64,000 nucleotides of DNA from Moniliophthora roreri (GCA_001466705.2 LATX02000020.1:21968-85967); one strand, 5' to 3'; numbered from the stretch's first letter, positions 50,355-63,537 are shown. The notes: generated from the letters alone by a model not told the origin. Numbers and translations: made by a program.

Positions 50355-51941
50355 AGTTAGGAAGTTAGAACAGCGGTAGGTCGATACGTCCGGTAATGAG
50401 GTGCGAGAGAATGAAGTGGGCAGTGGCTGGAAATGTCGTCAGTATCATTGTTGGGAAGAGAAAGCTTCGCGCAACGATAACGTACTTGGGGTTCTCGAGC
50501 GTTCGAAACGCCTCGTGGCTTTTGATGGAATGTGCACCACTGCGATGGTACTCCCAATTTGAGCGGCGTTTGCTCGAGGGTGAATTTCCGCAATTATCGA
50601 GATGGAGGGAAGTGTAGAGATGTGACGAGATTGGACTCCGACAGAAAGAGCACTTGTCGCCTTCAACACATCTTTGTTGAGCATGACCTGAGGTTCTCGG
50701 TGAGCACCACAACATGGAAAGACATCACCAAAACTGACAGTCCGCTACAACGGGTTACAGGTGACGTAACGAGGCTACCAGGGATTATAATGTCTCATAA
50801 TTTGGTTGTAACGCCCTTATAACGCCTCATAATCCGATATAATGCCCTTGTAACGTCTCGTAATCGGGTATAACTGGGTTACATCCCAGTTATAGCGCCG
50901 TTATAATGCTTTGTAGTTTTTGGTGATGGAAAACAGATTGGGTCATGCACCAGAACCTTGCGTGTTTGGTGTTTCTTCTCCTTTTCATTGACCTCCTCAT
51001 CTCGGACACAGAAAGGTGAGGGGTATGACAAATGCATTGGGAGCATGGTTGCCACAGCTTCAGTGACTCATGAAGAGTGACTTCAAGGAGTGTTCGTCGG
51101 AACATTCAGGGTGGCATTGTTTCTATCACATTGAGCTCACACTGCATGAGTTACTGTTCAGAGCATTAACATCAAGTAGATCCAGACACAGAGGCAGAAC
51201 ACACACTGTCACAATCACTACAACACTGTGGCCTCTGGGCCAGACAATAGAGGGAGCTTATACAGGTTGGTCCATACCTCATAAGCAAGACTGCCAACGA
51301 GAAACACCTTTTTGAAGCATTTCATGGCTATTAAGATTCTGCCGAGTTGCCAATCAGCATCAGATGATGTTAACAACCTGTTGTCTCGAGAACAGCTCAA
51401 AGCAGTCTGAAAGATATTATTTTGTTTGATATGCATTCTCCATGACCAACTAGCTGGCTGAGGGCTGATGGGAGTGTCAATAGGGTGATGGTTGTGAAAA
51501 AAAAGCCACATGGTGGTCTAGACACATTCCTGACAAGTCAACGTCATTGCCATGTGCACATTCCCATTTCTCTTTCGGGGCCATTGCCATCTCCTTTCGT
51601 TTTCCTTCATTATAGGCGAGGAAGGTGCATGAACACCTTGCTCCAAGTTGTAAAAAGGCCTGCTCAGCCTAACTGCACCATCAAAAACAGTCATACATCA
51701 GCAAAAACTGGAAAGTGCTATAGCCTAGCTCCAGGGGGATTATATCCTGGTTGTGGCCTGGTTTGTGGGGGTTGTGACTGGTTTTAAGGGTCATAATGCC
51801 CTGCAGGTCAATTATGAACCCCAGGGAACTCATTATAGCACTACACAGTTTTTGCTAATGTATCCACCATAGGCTACTCTGCTGATCTTTATCTCCTCAT
51901 TCTTTGTTGCATATTGGCTTCCCTAAGAGTTGATGCCTGCA
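50355..51941. repeat. Tandem duplication, copy 1 (1,587 bp)
   Basis: It appears identical by eye to 51,943-53,529. The two copies abut with a single N between them. The left 550 bp is CpG-normal and the rest CpG-poor. Probably an unmerged contig overlap rather than a biological duplication. Confidence 0.9.
50785..50930. repeat. TTATAAC-rich cluster at a CpG boundary
   Basis: About ten degenerate words of the type TTATAAC/TCATAAT/TTGTAAC in 140 bases, followed by a TTTTTGGTGATGG block that recurs in related form near 62,706. CpG density drops immediately to its right. Its duplicate is at 52,373-52,518. Confidence 0.6.
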
Positions 51942-51942
51942 N
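51942..51942. other. Single N: assembly junction
   Basis: The only ambiguous base in the window, lying exactly between two identical 1,587-bp copies. This is the signature of two contigs joined without recognising their overlap. Confidence 0.9.
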
Positions 51943-53529
51943 AGTTAGGAAGTTAGAACAGCGGTAGGTCGATACGTCCGGTAATGAGGTGCGAGAGAAT
52001 GAAGTGGGCAGTGGCTGGAAATGTCGTCAGTATCATTGTTGGGAAGAGAAAGCTTCGCGCAACGATAACGTACTTGGGGTTCTCGAGCGTTCGAAACGCC
52101 TCGTGGCTTTTGATGGAATGTGCACCACTGCGATGGTACTCCCAATTTGAGCGGCGTTTGCTCGAGGGTGAATTTCCGCAATTATCGAGATGGAGGGAAG
52201 TGTAGAGATGTGACGAGATTGGACTCCGACAGAAAGAGCACTTGTCGCCTTCAACACATCTTTGTTGAGCATGACCTGAGGTTCTCGGTGAGCACCACAA
52301 CATGGAAAGACATCACCAAAACTGACAGTCCGCTACAACGGGTTACAGGTGACGTAACGAGGCTACCAGGGATTATAATGTCTCATAATTTGGTTGTAAC
52401 GCCCTTATAACGCCTCATAATCCGATATAATGCCCTTGTAACGTCTCGTAATCGGGTATAACTGGGTTACATCCCAGTTATAGCGCCGTTATAATGCTTT
52501 GTAGTTTTTGGTGATGGAAAACAGATTGGGTCATGCACCAGAACCTTGCGTGTTTGGTGTTTCTTCTCCTTTTCATTGACCTCCTCATCTCGGACACAGA
52601 AAGGTGAGGGGTATGACAAATGCATTGGGAGCATGGTTGCCACAGCTTCAGTGACTCATGAAGAGTGACTTCAAGGAGTGTTCGTCGGAACATTCAGGGT
52701 GGCATTGTTTCTATCACATTGAGCTCACACTGCATGAGTTACTGTTCAGAGCATTAACATCAAGTAGATCCAGACACAGAGGCAGAACACACACTGTCAC
52801 AATCACTACAACACTGTGGCCTCTGGGCCAGACAATAGAGGGAGCTTATACAGGTTGGTCCATACCTCATAAGCAAGACTGCCAACGAGAAACACCTTTT
52901 TGAAGCATTTCATGGCTATTAAGATTCTGCCGAGTTGCCAATCAGCATCAGATGATGTTAACAACCTGTTGTCTCGAGAACAGCTCAAAGCAGTCTGAAA
53001 GATATTATTTTGTTTGATATGCATTCTCCATGACCAACTAGCTGGCTGAGGGCTGATGGGAGTGTCAATAGGGTGATGGTTGTGAAAAAAAAGCCACATG
53101 GTGGTCTAGACACATTCCTGACAAGTCAACGTCATTGCCATGTGCACATTCCCATTTCTCTTTCGGGGCCATTGCCATCTCCTTTCGTTTTCCTTCATTA
53201 TAGGCGAGGAAGGTGCATGAACACCTTGCTCCAAGTTGTAAAAAGGCCTGCTCAGCCTAACTGCACCATCAAAAACAGTCATACATCAGCAAAAACTGGA
53301 AAGTGCTATAGCCTAGCTCCAGGGGGATTATATCCTGGTTGTGGCCTGGTTTGTGGGGGTTGTGACTGGTTTTAAGGGTCATAATGCCCTGCAGGTCAAT
53401 TATGAACCCCAGGGAACTCATTATAGCACTACACAGTTTTTGCTAATGTATCCACCATAGGCTACTCTGCTGATCTTTATCTCCTCATTCTTTGTTGCAT
53501 ATTGGCTTCCCTAAGAGTTGATGCCTGCA
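51943..53529. repeat. Tandem duplication, copy 2 (1,587 bp)
   Basis: Same sequence as copy 1, here continuing into unique DNA at 53,530. Open frames inside both copies are therefore counted twice and should not be read as a gene family. Confidence 0.9.
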
Positions 53530-56500
53530 TACTCTTGGGAGCTTCCTTCAAGTTGAGGTATGTATATAATTGTGAAGGCGAAGTATATAGTGATAACTAC
53601 ATGGCTCTCTAGGCTCTAGGCTCCTACTGTGCTTTCCATTTCCATTGGAGAGGGCCAGATGGTCTGGCTATCGCAATGCCAAAGATGATGCTGCTGGTTC
53701 TGGATGATGGCTACTATGTACACAGAAATGTAGACTACATGCCAGAAGCTCATGCCAAACACTTCCAAACATGCCTGGAACCTCTGCTCTATGCCCCAGT
53801 CCCCCTACTACACCATGTGTGGGTAGTGAGCCTTGACTTGATGTTCACGTTCTAGCTACGGTGTATCTCAAACATTTCATGGGGATCCGACATTATCCAG
53901 TCACATGGCAGTATTGTTGCCTCAAAAATAGTTGGCCTATCAACTGTTCAAGGTTGTTGAAGCTGGAGACATCACCTCCAATGGCTGGATCATATCACAA
54001 CTGCAGGTGTGTTGTGAGATTTATCAAGTGAGTCTTGTTGACCATTCTGGTCATAAAGTCTGAGAACTTACTCCGGAACACCAATTATAATGATGTGATG
54101 ATGTGATTTATCCACACTGCAACTCCTCAAGGAATTATTCACCAGGTCTGGAAGTTGGCGGTGGCCCTACTTTACTTGGTTCTAGTCCCTGAAATCTGTT
54201 ATTCACTAGATTTATCCACAGGATGCCCCTCGAAACTGAAACCAGAGGTACCAACAATGAATAACACTGATACAGAGGAGTGCTGGGAAAGCCATACAAG
54301 TTGGTACAGTAAACAGAACTGTAGGGCCACCACCGCTTTTGTTAAGTTAATGTTCCCTCACAGCGTATCACTAGGAACAGTGGTTTCTTGATTCTGATTG
54401 TCAATATCCTATACATACCAAGATGCAAGGACAAGAGGTAATGTGAAGTCTATGAAATCAGAAATCATGACTCATTCATTTTCATCTTCAGTTTGACTGC
54501 ACATTCCATCTCCGGTTAAGATACCACTCAATTGCAAACTGAGGTGCTTTACTGGTACTTGAATATCTTTTGGTATTTTGCATGTAGAAACTTGTTGTCA
54601 GTCACAGTTAATCGCTAATGCTCAAGGCGGTAGTTGTTGCTTTTCTCCTAATCGGTGCTGATATGCATAACTTTTACCTTTTATTTCGCACGCAAATAGA
54701 GAATATTTTGCACTTTTATGGTTGAAAATGACATATACAAGGGAATTGAGGACTAGCGTGAGCCCTGAGCAGCTAGTCAAAGTGAGTAGTAGAGAAGGAT
54801 ACAAAATATTAGCAGAGTAATGGTTGACGGTAGGCCATACAAGGGTACCCAACTACTGCTAGTATGAAAATAAACAGTGAATCTGAATACAGAGGAGCAT
54901 CCTGAAACCTGTTGGGAACCACACCACATCACACCTCTCTATCGAAAGCTTACCAAAGGGAATATTTTCAATTTTAAACAATATTTTCAAACCACACCTG
55001 ACTTGAAGGAAGAATAAAAGCCTTCAATGATACATCAACGAGAATATTACCGAGAAATGGATATGAAACAGAGAATGACAAATTATCGGCAGGGGATACT
55101 CGAGATACCGATATCAAATTAGACAAATGAAATAGACAATTGGTTACTGGAAAGGTTCCTGTATCATGGAAAGTGGAAGACAAAGCTGTATGACAAGAAG
55201 ATAGCATGGCTGAGCTTACGCATACACTTTAGAGGAGAAATGGAAGCATATTATGCGTCCACAGAGCAGATGACAATAGACAGAGAAGGAAGAAACCATG
55301 TGGAGTGGCATGGAAGTATAATATTTTCAAATAGAGTTGGAAGGAGAGCCATTTGATTGAGGAAATTGCAAACGATTAGTGTCAGGAGACTGTGCAATTG
55401 TCATAGAAAAAGAATAAAAGAGATTATGGCTATGAAGCCTGACTACAATTGGACACTGTGACAGAGAAATTACCAAACACAGCTCAGTTTATATAATATT
55501 TAGCACCTGACTCAGTTTTATTTGTATGTGTGACAGATATATTAGATTATTTATGTTGTAGGGTATATAAAGGGACATGTTTTGTAGGTGGAAAGCAGGA
55601 GAGATACTGCCCACCAATTACCAGAGTGTATGAGATTGTTGTTCAGATAGAAGAGCTACTGGCAATCAGTATTTTTCAACCACTTCAGGCCTTAGCTTAT
55701 TTAGTTGTGCAAGAGGCACAGGCTAGTTGAGACCTGAGATTGTATTCCAAACCAGAGATATAAATAAAAGCTAGAAAGAGCTTAGTTTTTAATGCAAGAG
55801 GCATGTTTTCTGATAAGAGGAACATTGTATCAGTCTACTAAGAGAATAGCTGACATACATCAGTATAGTCTGGTGTTTTGACATGAATCAGAGAGGGTTT
55901 CAGGCTAGCAGTGTCTAGAAGATTTGTCCTCTTGAGAATCATTGCAGAACACAGCTAAGAGAGCTATATTCAGGTACAAGAGGTACCTTTGTTCTTACTT
56001 GGAAGAAGTTTGTTCCTTACACTAGTTTTGCTTTGAAAGTGATTAATAAACCACATACTCAAGAAAATATTTACAAAAACAAACACCAATCTCAATTTGA
56101 GAAGTTGTTTTGAAGGCAATCATCTCTGAACTACTGAGTGAGACATTGAGAATTATTCTTAATGTTGTGGTAACAGTGAACCATGCTGAACCAACTCACA
56201 AAACAAAACTGAGAATCAAGAACTTATATATACCTTTTTTAGGGTATTTTGGCACTACAGGCCTCATGTTTTCATAGTAGAGGCATAGGTTTTTAAGCAT
56301 CTTCACCACTACCCCTGCCCAGAAGTGCCAATTTCAATAGAAATGAATCTCTATCATTGTCAATCCTCAACAGTTCTCTGCTACAAATTTATTTTGGATG
56401 CTTTAATGTATTGTCTCAAGATCTGCTGACTTACACTTATTAAATATAATGAGGAAGAAATAGAATGGATTTTACAATCTGGGCAATGACAGTTTTTCAG

Positions 56501-57333
56501 TGCATGATAGTGAATTTCAGGCTTCAATTGAGATGGAGACTGGGTGAATATGCATCAAAGTCAGTATATACTTGAATACATGTTACCTCAAGCTAAAAAA
56601 TGCTCCAATGGCAAAACAATCTCATAGTATGAAATGTGACATTGAAAGAGTAGAAGTGTAAAGCAAGGTTGAATAATTTTTGAACTCTGCCTGCCATGAG
56701 CAATTCTGGATGTAGAACATGTCACTTGCATTTGTGCTCACCATTCATCTTGCTCACTATCTGCCCACAGGGCAGATAGGCAGAGTATGCAGGCTGATAA
56801 ATTTCCTTCTTGAAATCCTTTAAGGCTCAAGAGTCAGTTGAACTTCAAGAACCAGCACAAGAAGGGCAATGACTGTTCTGTCACTGTCTATGCTAGTATT
56901 GCAATGTCAGTAGAGGGCCAGGCAGCTGTGGAAGGCAACTGGTCACATCACAGTCACTTGGCACTTCTGGTTTATTTCAACCCTCTCAACAGCAATGCCT
57001 AGCATGAACTAACATTCACTATAAAAATCAGAAAAGCCATTGAAATAAATATTTAGTATCTGAAGACTGTATCTAATAAGTTTCAAGTGAAATGGTGGAG
57101 TATTGAAAAAAAAATTATGGTAACAACATTTTTCTAGGCACTTCTGGTTGATCAATAGTAAAGCATCCTTTGCAACTGGGTACAGTTGATTAGTATTACT
57201 CAGACTTTTCCGAGATTGTGTGATCTGCCCATTTTCAGCCCATGAAGTGGGCTATGGCATATAGCACACCCCCACTGAGGGGGTGGGTTAGAGGTAGGTC
57301 AGGAGTTCAGAGTTCAGGTTAGGTGTTAGGAAG
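53530..57333. other. CpG-poor DNA, no gene recognised
   Basis: The strand around 53,600-53,870 reads as a protein-like stretch (LVLDDGYYVHRNVDYMPEAH) with no flanking exon, start or family. It may be an eroded transposon gene. The remainder, including 54.1-57.3 kb, shows only short open frames and AT-rich sequence. Confidence 0.35.
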
Positions 57334-57383
57334 TGCAGTTGAGAGTAGGTTCCTTTGCAAGCGAAGGACTTACCCTCAACTGC
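57334..57383 (+). repeat. Imperfect hairpin, about 23-nt arms
   Basis: GCAGTTGAGAGTAGG...CCTTTGC faces GCGAAGGACTTACCCTCAACTGC with a loop of two or three bases and about four mismatches. TTAG-rich degenerate sequence flanks it on both sides. Confidence 0.55.
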
Positions 57384-57727
57384 TTAGAGTTTGTACTTAC
57401 AGTGAGTCAGTTAGCAGTTAGATGGTTAGGAGTTAGACAGTAGGGTCTGGGGATGGATATATGTATAAAAAGGCGAGGGATAGTACTTACAGGTGTGTAG
57501 AAATAGTGACATCATTGGCATTTGGAGTTCTCCAAGTAATACTAATCAACCATAGCCTCTCCTTTGCAATGTATGTGGCTAATAGTTATGTGACCATAGG
57601 AAGGTTCGCAGTACTTTGTCTACAGGTGACATCACCAGACATCACCTATATCTCATTCTTTCATCCAACCTCTACTATGTCAACAATGTAATAACAGATA
57701 TTGACCAAATTTTGGAGTGAAATATGG

Positions 57728-57776
<49 letters not shown>
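57728..57776 (+). repeat. Poly(A) tract, 49 A
   Basis: An uninterrupted run of A follows GAAATATGG. It may be the tail of a retroposed sequence lying to its left. Length in an assembly is unreliable, and the lysine-only open frame through it is meaningless. Confidence 0.7.
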
Positions 57777-57778
<2 letters not shown>

Positions 57779-57929
57779 GAACTCATTCTCATCAGTGGTT
57801 TATGCTGACCCACTCTCCAACAAGTTGCCATCACAATGCAGAGATGAATCTTCAACCTATTCCCTCAATCTCTTGACCCTTCCTCAAGCACTTTCAAGTC
57901 ACAAGTCGCAAGTAGATAGTGATGTTGCA

Positions 57930-58090
57930 GGCTGGGCTCAAGCCCTGATACCCAGAGCTCATGATACCCAACCCAGCCCTATGGAGGGCTTTGCAGGGCT
58001 GAAGGCTCAGGCTTACATCTCAGAAAGCCCAAGCCCTGGGCTTGAGCCTAGGCTTGTCAGTATATGTGCCACCCATAAAGTGCAAAATTC
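57930..58090. repeat. Palindromic GGGCTTGAGCC-rich segment
   Basis: CAAGCCC and GGGCTTG words recur in both orientations; one pair forms a 7-base-arm hairpin (CAAGCCCTGGGCTTG). It is locally GC-rich within AT-rich DNA. Confidence 0.4.
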
Positions 58091-58230
58091 TTGGCACTAA
58101 CCATGGCTATAACATCTGAGATTCTGCCTTGGAAGATGTAGTGCATGTGATTCCAATTTCCAGTCGAAACTCTGGATAAGACCTGTTTTGGAAGGTTCCC
58201 ATGCATAGGTATTTTCTTTCGGTTACTCAC

Positions 58231-59983
58231 TAATATGTCTAACCTAGAAAAGACCCACTTTTATTCATTCTACACTACTTTTGAGTTGGAATACTTTAAT
58301 ATGACACAAGATAACAGGTAATAAGGACTAGAGTGAGCCCAGTCTGCTAGTCATTGCCTTAGAGAAGCTATAGTACCTTGGAAAGTACAAAGAGCTATAT
58401 GATATGCTATACAGAGGTATCGAAGCTGTACTTTCTGACTTATCTATATATCAGATCCAAAACAGATCACTCCCAAAACCTGTAGAGAACCTAACTATAG
58501 CCCAATGAACGCATTGGCTAGTTAACCAAGCTCTCCAAGTGCTATCAATGGGATTTTAATTTCTACTTTATCTTTCTATAACATCTGCACAAGTGCAATC
58601 TGCAGTCAAACAGTACAGAAGGTACTTAGAGGAGACATCAAAACAGAAGAATGACTCAGAACAGGAACGATCATAGAACGATCCTCCTCTGAAGTCAATA
58701 TACAGATCAGAGTCAAAGCAGGTGATCTCTTAATAAAGAATTCACCGGCAGCTAAACAATATGTGATAAGCTAACTAGGTATAAAGTCATCTCGGAATGA
58801 TGGAAATCACTTCTGAAGGACCTCTACTACCTACAGACAGATACTCCGAGACATACAAAGAATAGCTAATGCACAAGAAGTCCTAAATAAGACTGAGTGT
58901 GCACTGTCAAAGGAGATAGAAACAGTAACAGCATGTTCCGACCTTGGAAACTTTGGCATCTAGGCCTCTGCCAATGTGAGAATACTGGAAAAAAGAAATG
59001 CTGTAAAGAGACGGGACGGATACAGCCATCCACTTGTAGATACCTGACCTAGAAAAGAGAAAATACAAATTATAGAGCCCAGAACACCTGGAAACGTAGA
59101 TACCCATGTGGATATGGTCAGATACCCTAGTGGCCAGACTCTGTGACATCTGAATATTCTCTCTTTTAGTATCTCTGTCACTTGTTTATCATTTCCTGAA
59201 TTATCAGACCTTATTTATATTTTTCTGTAGATATATTTCTTAGACTGTATATAAGGACAGCTAGATATTCGTACATACTCAAGTAACTCTGCCTCCTCCA
59301 ATTGTGAATACATGAAGAGTTTGTTTGGTGTATAAATTTGTATGCCATTCCAGTTTTGCTTCCTCACTACAGGCTCTGGAGATTGGTCCTGAGTGACTCC
59401 AGAGAGATAGACATCTGATAACGAACTTGCATCATAAGAGATAAGAGTAACATCTTGAGTGTGTTGTCACGCTCTTCTAAGAGAAACTTTACACCAAGAA
59501 GGAGCCTTGAGCACTTGGAGTGTGGCCTGTGTGTGTATCAGGTTGTGACACACTTAGAGTCTTAGCAAGGGGTGTGCCTGCACTGAACTCTTTGTAGAAA
59601 TTGGTCTAGGACCTTTTCCAGTACACTGTATACTGTAGTTATCTTGAAGAAGTCTTGAACTCTGTAGGGTCAGACTATATCAGCTATTGAGTCTTTGTAT
59701 GGGACTGTAGCTCTTGTGTCTGTGCTTTGTGCACTGTGTTCCTTGTGTTTTGTGTGTGTGTTTACCCAATAAACCCATTTTAAAACCATCTATACTCCTC
59801 TGGAGGTGAACACTTTGAAGTAGAACACTTCAATAAGAGAGAATCAACCTAGCTAAGAGTTTTGTTAGCATTCTAAGTGCAGTAACTCTGATCACGTCAA
59901 TCCACACTTGCACAACAAACTGAGTTAGACTTTTGGAGGTTATCTTTTGGGTAGTTTTCCACTAGTCTTATCTTAGACAAATT
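58231..59983 (+). mobile_element. Element C copy 3
   Basis: In the orientation opposite to copies 1 and 2. Ends TAATATGTCTAA...TTAGACAAATT. It contains TATATAAGG at about 59,248 and AATAAA at about 59,768 in the same direction, giving a U3-R-U5-like order. It interrupts a gypsy gag fragment (minus strand, 60,349-59,984). No clean target duplication is visible. It is diverged from copies 1 and 2 along its whole length. Confidence 0.75.
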
Positions 59984-60349
59984 ACCGGTCATCAATTGAA
60001 CAGGCGAGGTCTCAGAGCACATGGAAAGAATCGGGTCAGCCAACATGAGACATCTCATCCTTGATGCAGTCAGGAAGACCCTAGTAGTACTGGTAAGAGA
60101 AGGCATTCTCGCCCCAATCCAGTTCAACCATAGTGCCCTGGAACTTGAGATTGTAGGTGTGGATGTGATCGGCATCACACATCTGGAGGTTGTTGAGAGT
60201 GTCCTCTGCTTCAGCTCATGAGTTACAAGGTCCGAAGTTGACCCAGAGTTTGTTTACAAATATAGCATAGTTCTCGGTCCAAAGAGCTTTGGGCCCCAGC
60301 TGAACACCAAGAATGTCATGCTGGAACTATTTCAATGTGTTGCCCCAAA
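59984..60349 (-). pseudogene. Gag fragment of a third Ty3/gypsy element
   Basis: The minus-strand translation reads [40 protein letters not shown], then GLPDCIKDEMSHVG and DLACSIDDRY. This order matches the retrotransposon gag domain of basidiomycete gypsy elements (capsid-like, ending near ...IDARYWER). Stops occur where Trp or Gln is expected. It is cut off on the right by MITE D2 and on the left by element C3, so only about 120 codons remain together. CpG is less depleted here than in its neighbours. Confidence 0.6.
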
Positions 60350-61080
60350 CACTATGTATGAGGTGTTCTTCTTATGCTATTAATACAAAGGAAATACACC
60401 CAGAATACTGCTATATATTTGCTTTCAGACAACACTCAGAAAACTCTATTAGTTTCAAGTTGTCATCACATATTGAAAACAGCAAGCATACTCTGGATTT
60501 TAATTTCCAGAAGAGTCTGTGTTTTTTTATTATTTTATGATAATGAAATTATAGAATTATCCTTTAATTTTCTAATTACAAATATACTAAATTTTCTGCC
60601 TTATAAAATAGTAAGAAAACATTTAGAAAACAAATATAAGATTTTGAATTTTATATTAAAGGAAACATGTTAAGTACAAAAGGAAAACTATATGAAAACT
60701 ATCTAAGAACTGCTTTAAAATACAGTGTTTTCACATGATTTTCCTACTATCTTTCTAGTGTTTTCCTAGTGTTTTCCTAGTGTTTTCTCTGATTTTCCCA
60801 CAATAGAAAATGTGGAATCTTTATCTTATCTTATCAGCATTTTCTGAGCATTTTCAACCAGAGAAAATTTAATGTTTTCTCAGTATGAAAATTATTCTAA
60901 TATATTGTATTATCTATTAATTCTCAGAATTTGAAAATTTAGTATTCTCCAGACATATTCTTGTTGAGAGGACACAATTGAAATTTAGAATTTATATATA
61001 GTTTTATAAAAATTCTCTTTGCAAGATTAAGTGTTTTCTCAATGAGAAAACCATGTTAAAAGAACACCTCATATGTAGTG
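60350..61080. mobile_element. CACTA-ended MITE D, copy 2
   Basis: 731 bp, inverse orientation to copy 1. Ends CACTATGTATGAGGTGTTCT and AGAACACCTCATATGTAGTG. The flanking triplets are AAA and AGA, so a target duplication is possible with one change. Sequence is about as AT-rich as copy 1 and non-coding. It adjoins the gag fragment on its left. Confidence 0.8.
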
Positions 61081-61953
61081 AGAGGAGAGAAGAGAAGAGT
61101 GTAGAACAACATTAATTTTCCACTTGGAGTATAACGGTAGAACACAGTGGTTTATATCTACTGGGAGAGAATACAATGTGGAGAACATATGTAGCCTATG
61201 AAGACAATGATCAAGAAGTTGCTACAAGAAAACATGTTGTAAGATGTACAATGGCAGAGATTAATGGAACATGTAGGTTATGATGGAGGAGACACATAAG
61301 CATGTCTCGTATGGGTCAACGGCCGAGCCAAGTCATATGGGCATAACAGGCAGCACATTACAGGGATTTCAATGAGATGTAGGTGTTATATCACATTACA
61401 GGCAATATACTGTGTTATACATGTTCTACAATGTATTGCTAATCCTAGATGCAGCCTTGCTTCAATTCAATCCAAATGAACAGGCAAAAGAATCATATAT
61501 TGATTCCAAGTACATACATATATACAGGGTAAAGTATTACTAGCAACAATGATATCTATACAACCCTGGAATCCCCTCATATTCACAGTGGACAGGGTAT
61601 CTAAAGGCAAGAATGAGTAAATATGTTACTAGAGAAAAATCCATAAGAGCAAACTTACCGAACCATATGTCATGAAGAGCAACACTGGTGATCGAAGAAC
61701 CTGACAGTATTATTAGTAAATAAGATAGAAGAGCAAATGATGGAGGCAGACCTTATATGGACATATGAGAGCACTGATGATAGAATGAGTTTGATTGTAC
61801 ATAACATAGCATTCAACTTATTGGACCTAGGCTTGAAGATGTAAGAATCTATGTTATAAGATAAGCTATGAGAGACATACCTTCTTTCAGACAGCATCTG
61901 AGTACTCATGTTACTGATGGGTGTAGTTGAGGTGTTAGTGGTGTTGACAGACA
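61081..61953. other. CpG-poor DNA, no gene recognised
   Basis: No open frame with recognisable motif. A minus-strand frame at 62,035-61,670 is low complexity. Confidence 0.35.
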
Positions 61954-62300
61954 TTGTTGATGGCATTGGCAGCAGTGAGAGCGGTGATGTGGCACACAAT
62001 GTTGAGAACATTGATGGTGACGTGTCAGACAGCATCAGTGTTATTAGGGAATGTTGTCAAGAGCTTTGGTGTTGAACATAGTGTTGGCAGCACTGAGGGT
62101 GGTGATGTGGCACATAATATTGGTTGCAGTGATGTGTCAAACAGTATTGAGGAATGTTGGAGTGTGTTGCTGGCATTGAGAATGGCGTTGGTGTTGTTGG
62201 TGATGCAGGCATCAGTGGTGGGGATGGTGATAGTGGGGATGACAATGGTGGAGACAATGGTGGTGGTTAAGAAGAAAGAAGCAGAGTTTGAAAATTTGCC
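61954..62300 (+). repeat. GTTG/GGTG-rich internal repeat
   Basis: GGCAGCAGTGAGAGCGGTGA (about 61,968) recurs as GGCAGCACTGAGGGTGGTGA (about 62,086), each followed by TGTGGCACAYAAT and a TGTCARACAG block. Units are about 118 bases apart. The 120-codon open frame through it is probably a by-product. Confidence 0.5.
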
Positions 62301-62435
62301 ACATGTTGGAATTTAAGGTCTGCTTTGGAGGGGTCTTCATTCACATGATCACTGCTTATTTTTCCTAGATGTTCTTCATAAAGGTGCTGTATTGGTGTTG
62401 CATCACTCATGCAACCCCTTCATATTCCAATGATA

Positions 62436-62705
62436 TGCTATGTAACACGATATAACACCTGGAATTTGATATAATGCATGCAACTCAATATAATGCCCAA
62501 AACACATTATATCGTGATATAACGTCCACAATGCATTGTAATGCCCTGTAACCATTACAAGGCATTATAACAGGTATGTAATTGTGTTATATTACTATGA
62601 AATTATTACAGTACGTTCTAACTACATTACATTCATCTAGAACAATTACAGACCATTGCATTTCATGGTAACACCCTGTAACCCATTGCAGCGGCCTGTC
62701 AGTTT
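62436..62705. repeat. TTATAAC-rich cluster
   Basis: Many variants (GATATAACACC, GATATAATGC, CATTATATCGTGATATAACG, CCCTGTAACC) over 270 bases, ending in CAGTTTTGGTGATG, which parallels the GTTTTTGGTGATG after the 50.8-kb cluster. Confidence 0.6.
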
Positions 62706-63069
62706 TGGTGATGCTAATTGGTTTGGGCAGCATGCGACAATTAAGACAAGAATTAGCACAATGTCACCTTTTGGTCCTTCAATGATATATCCTTTGCTAA
62801 TGTCCTTCTCCTAACCCCCTGTCTCCTTAACCAACACTGCCTCTGCCCAAGGAACCTGGAAAACACATCCACAAGTACACTTGGCCTGCCTTTCCCTCAA
62901 CATAAGTATTGGCCACCACCTTGTACCAATACCACCCATCATAGACCTTTAGACCTTGGATAGTGATGTGCCATTTGGAGATGAGTGTGTTATGGATTTC
63001 AGTTTGGACTTTGGCACTGTAGAAGATGCAGAAGACAGAGGAGGCAAAAGGAGTCACACCTGCAAAAAG

Positions 63070-63330
63070 TACGTTACATTATAATATCCTTACAACAGGA
63101 TTATAAAGGTTACAACATATGATAATAAATCCAGCTAGATTTTAAGTGTACTGTAGCCTAATTGCAATATATTGAAATATTTTAACTGCCTTACAACCCC
63201 ATTACAACTACATTACAACTGTCTGGAAGGATTATTTGACATTATAGCCACATTACAACCACATTACAACCCACATAGAGTCATTACAACAAGTTAAAAC
63301 CCCAGTACATGCACATTATAACACAATTTC
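63070..63330. repeat. ATTACAAC-rich cluster
   Basis: Repeated CATTACAAC words (for example at 63,200, 63,210, 63,252, 63,262, 63,284) with variable spacing of about 10-25 bases. Confidence 0.6.
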
Positions 63331-63537
63331 AAATATAAGTAAAGTTCTTAGTGCAACAGCATATAAAAACCCATGCAACATGACAATGTAACAAGGCTTT
63401 ATTATTAGATACACCTATTTATGTTTATAATGAAACTGATTTTTAATCAATAAATGATAAGCCAGTGTGGGTAGAATAAAATGTTTTGGAGATAGGTCTT
63501 TTAGTAAAAGGGTATAATGCACTGTGTGTGTTTATAG

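Noticed and set aside
50365..53375. Pairs of identical open frames as a duplicated gene family
   Set aside because: They arise from the 1,587-bp duplication around the single N and have no recognisable motif.
57280..57450. TTAG-rich tract as interstitial telomere repeat
   Set aside because: No consecutive TTAGGG units; words are degenerate and irregular.
57717..58100. 127-codon open frame with poly-lysine start
   Set aside because: The frame runs through a 49-A homopolymer; no domain, start context or splicing supports it.
61954..62316. 120-codon open frame as a hydrophobic protein gene
   Set aside because: It lies in a GTTG/GGTG-rich tandem repeat, and the repeat is read in different frames in its two units.
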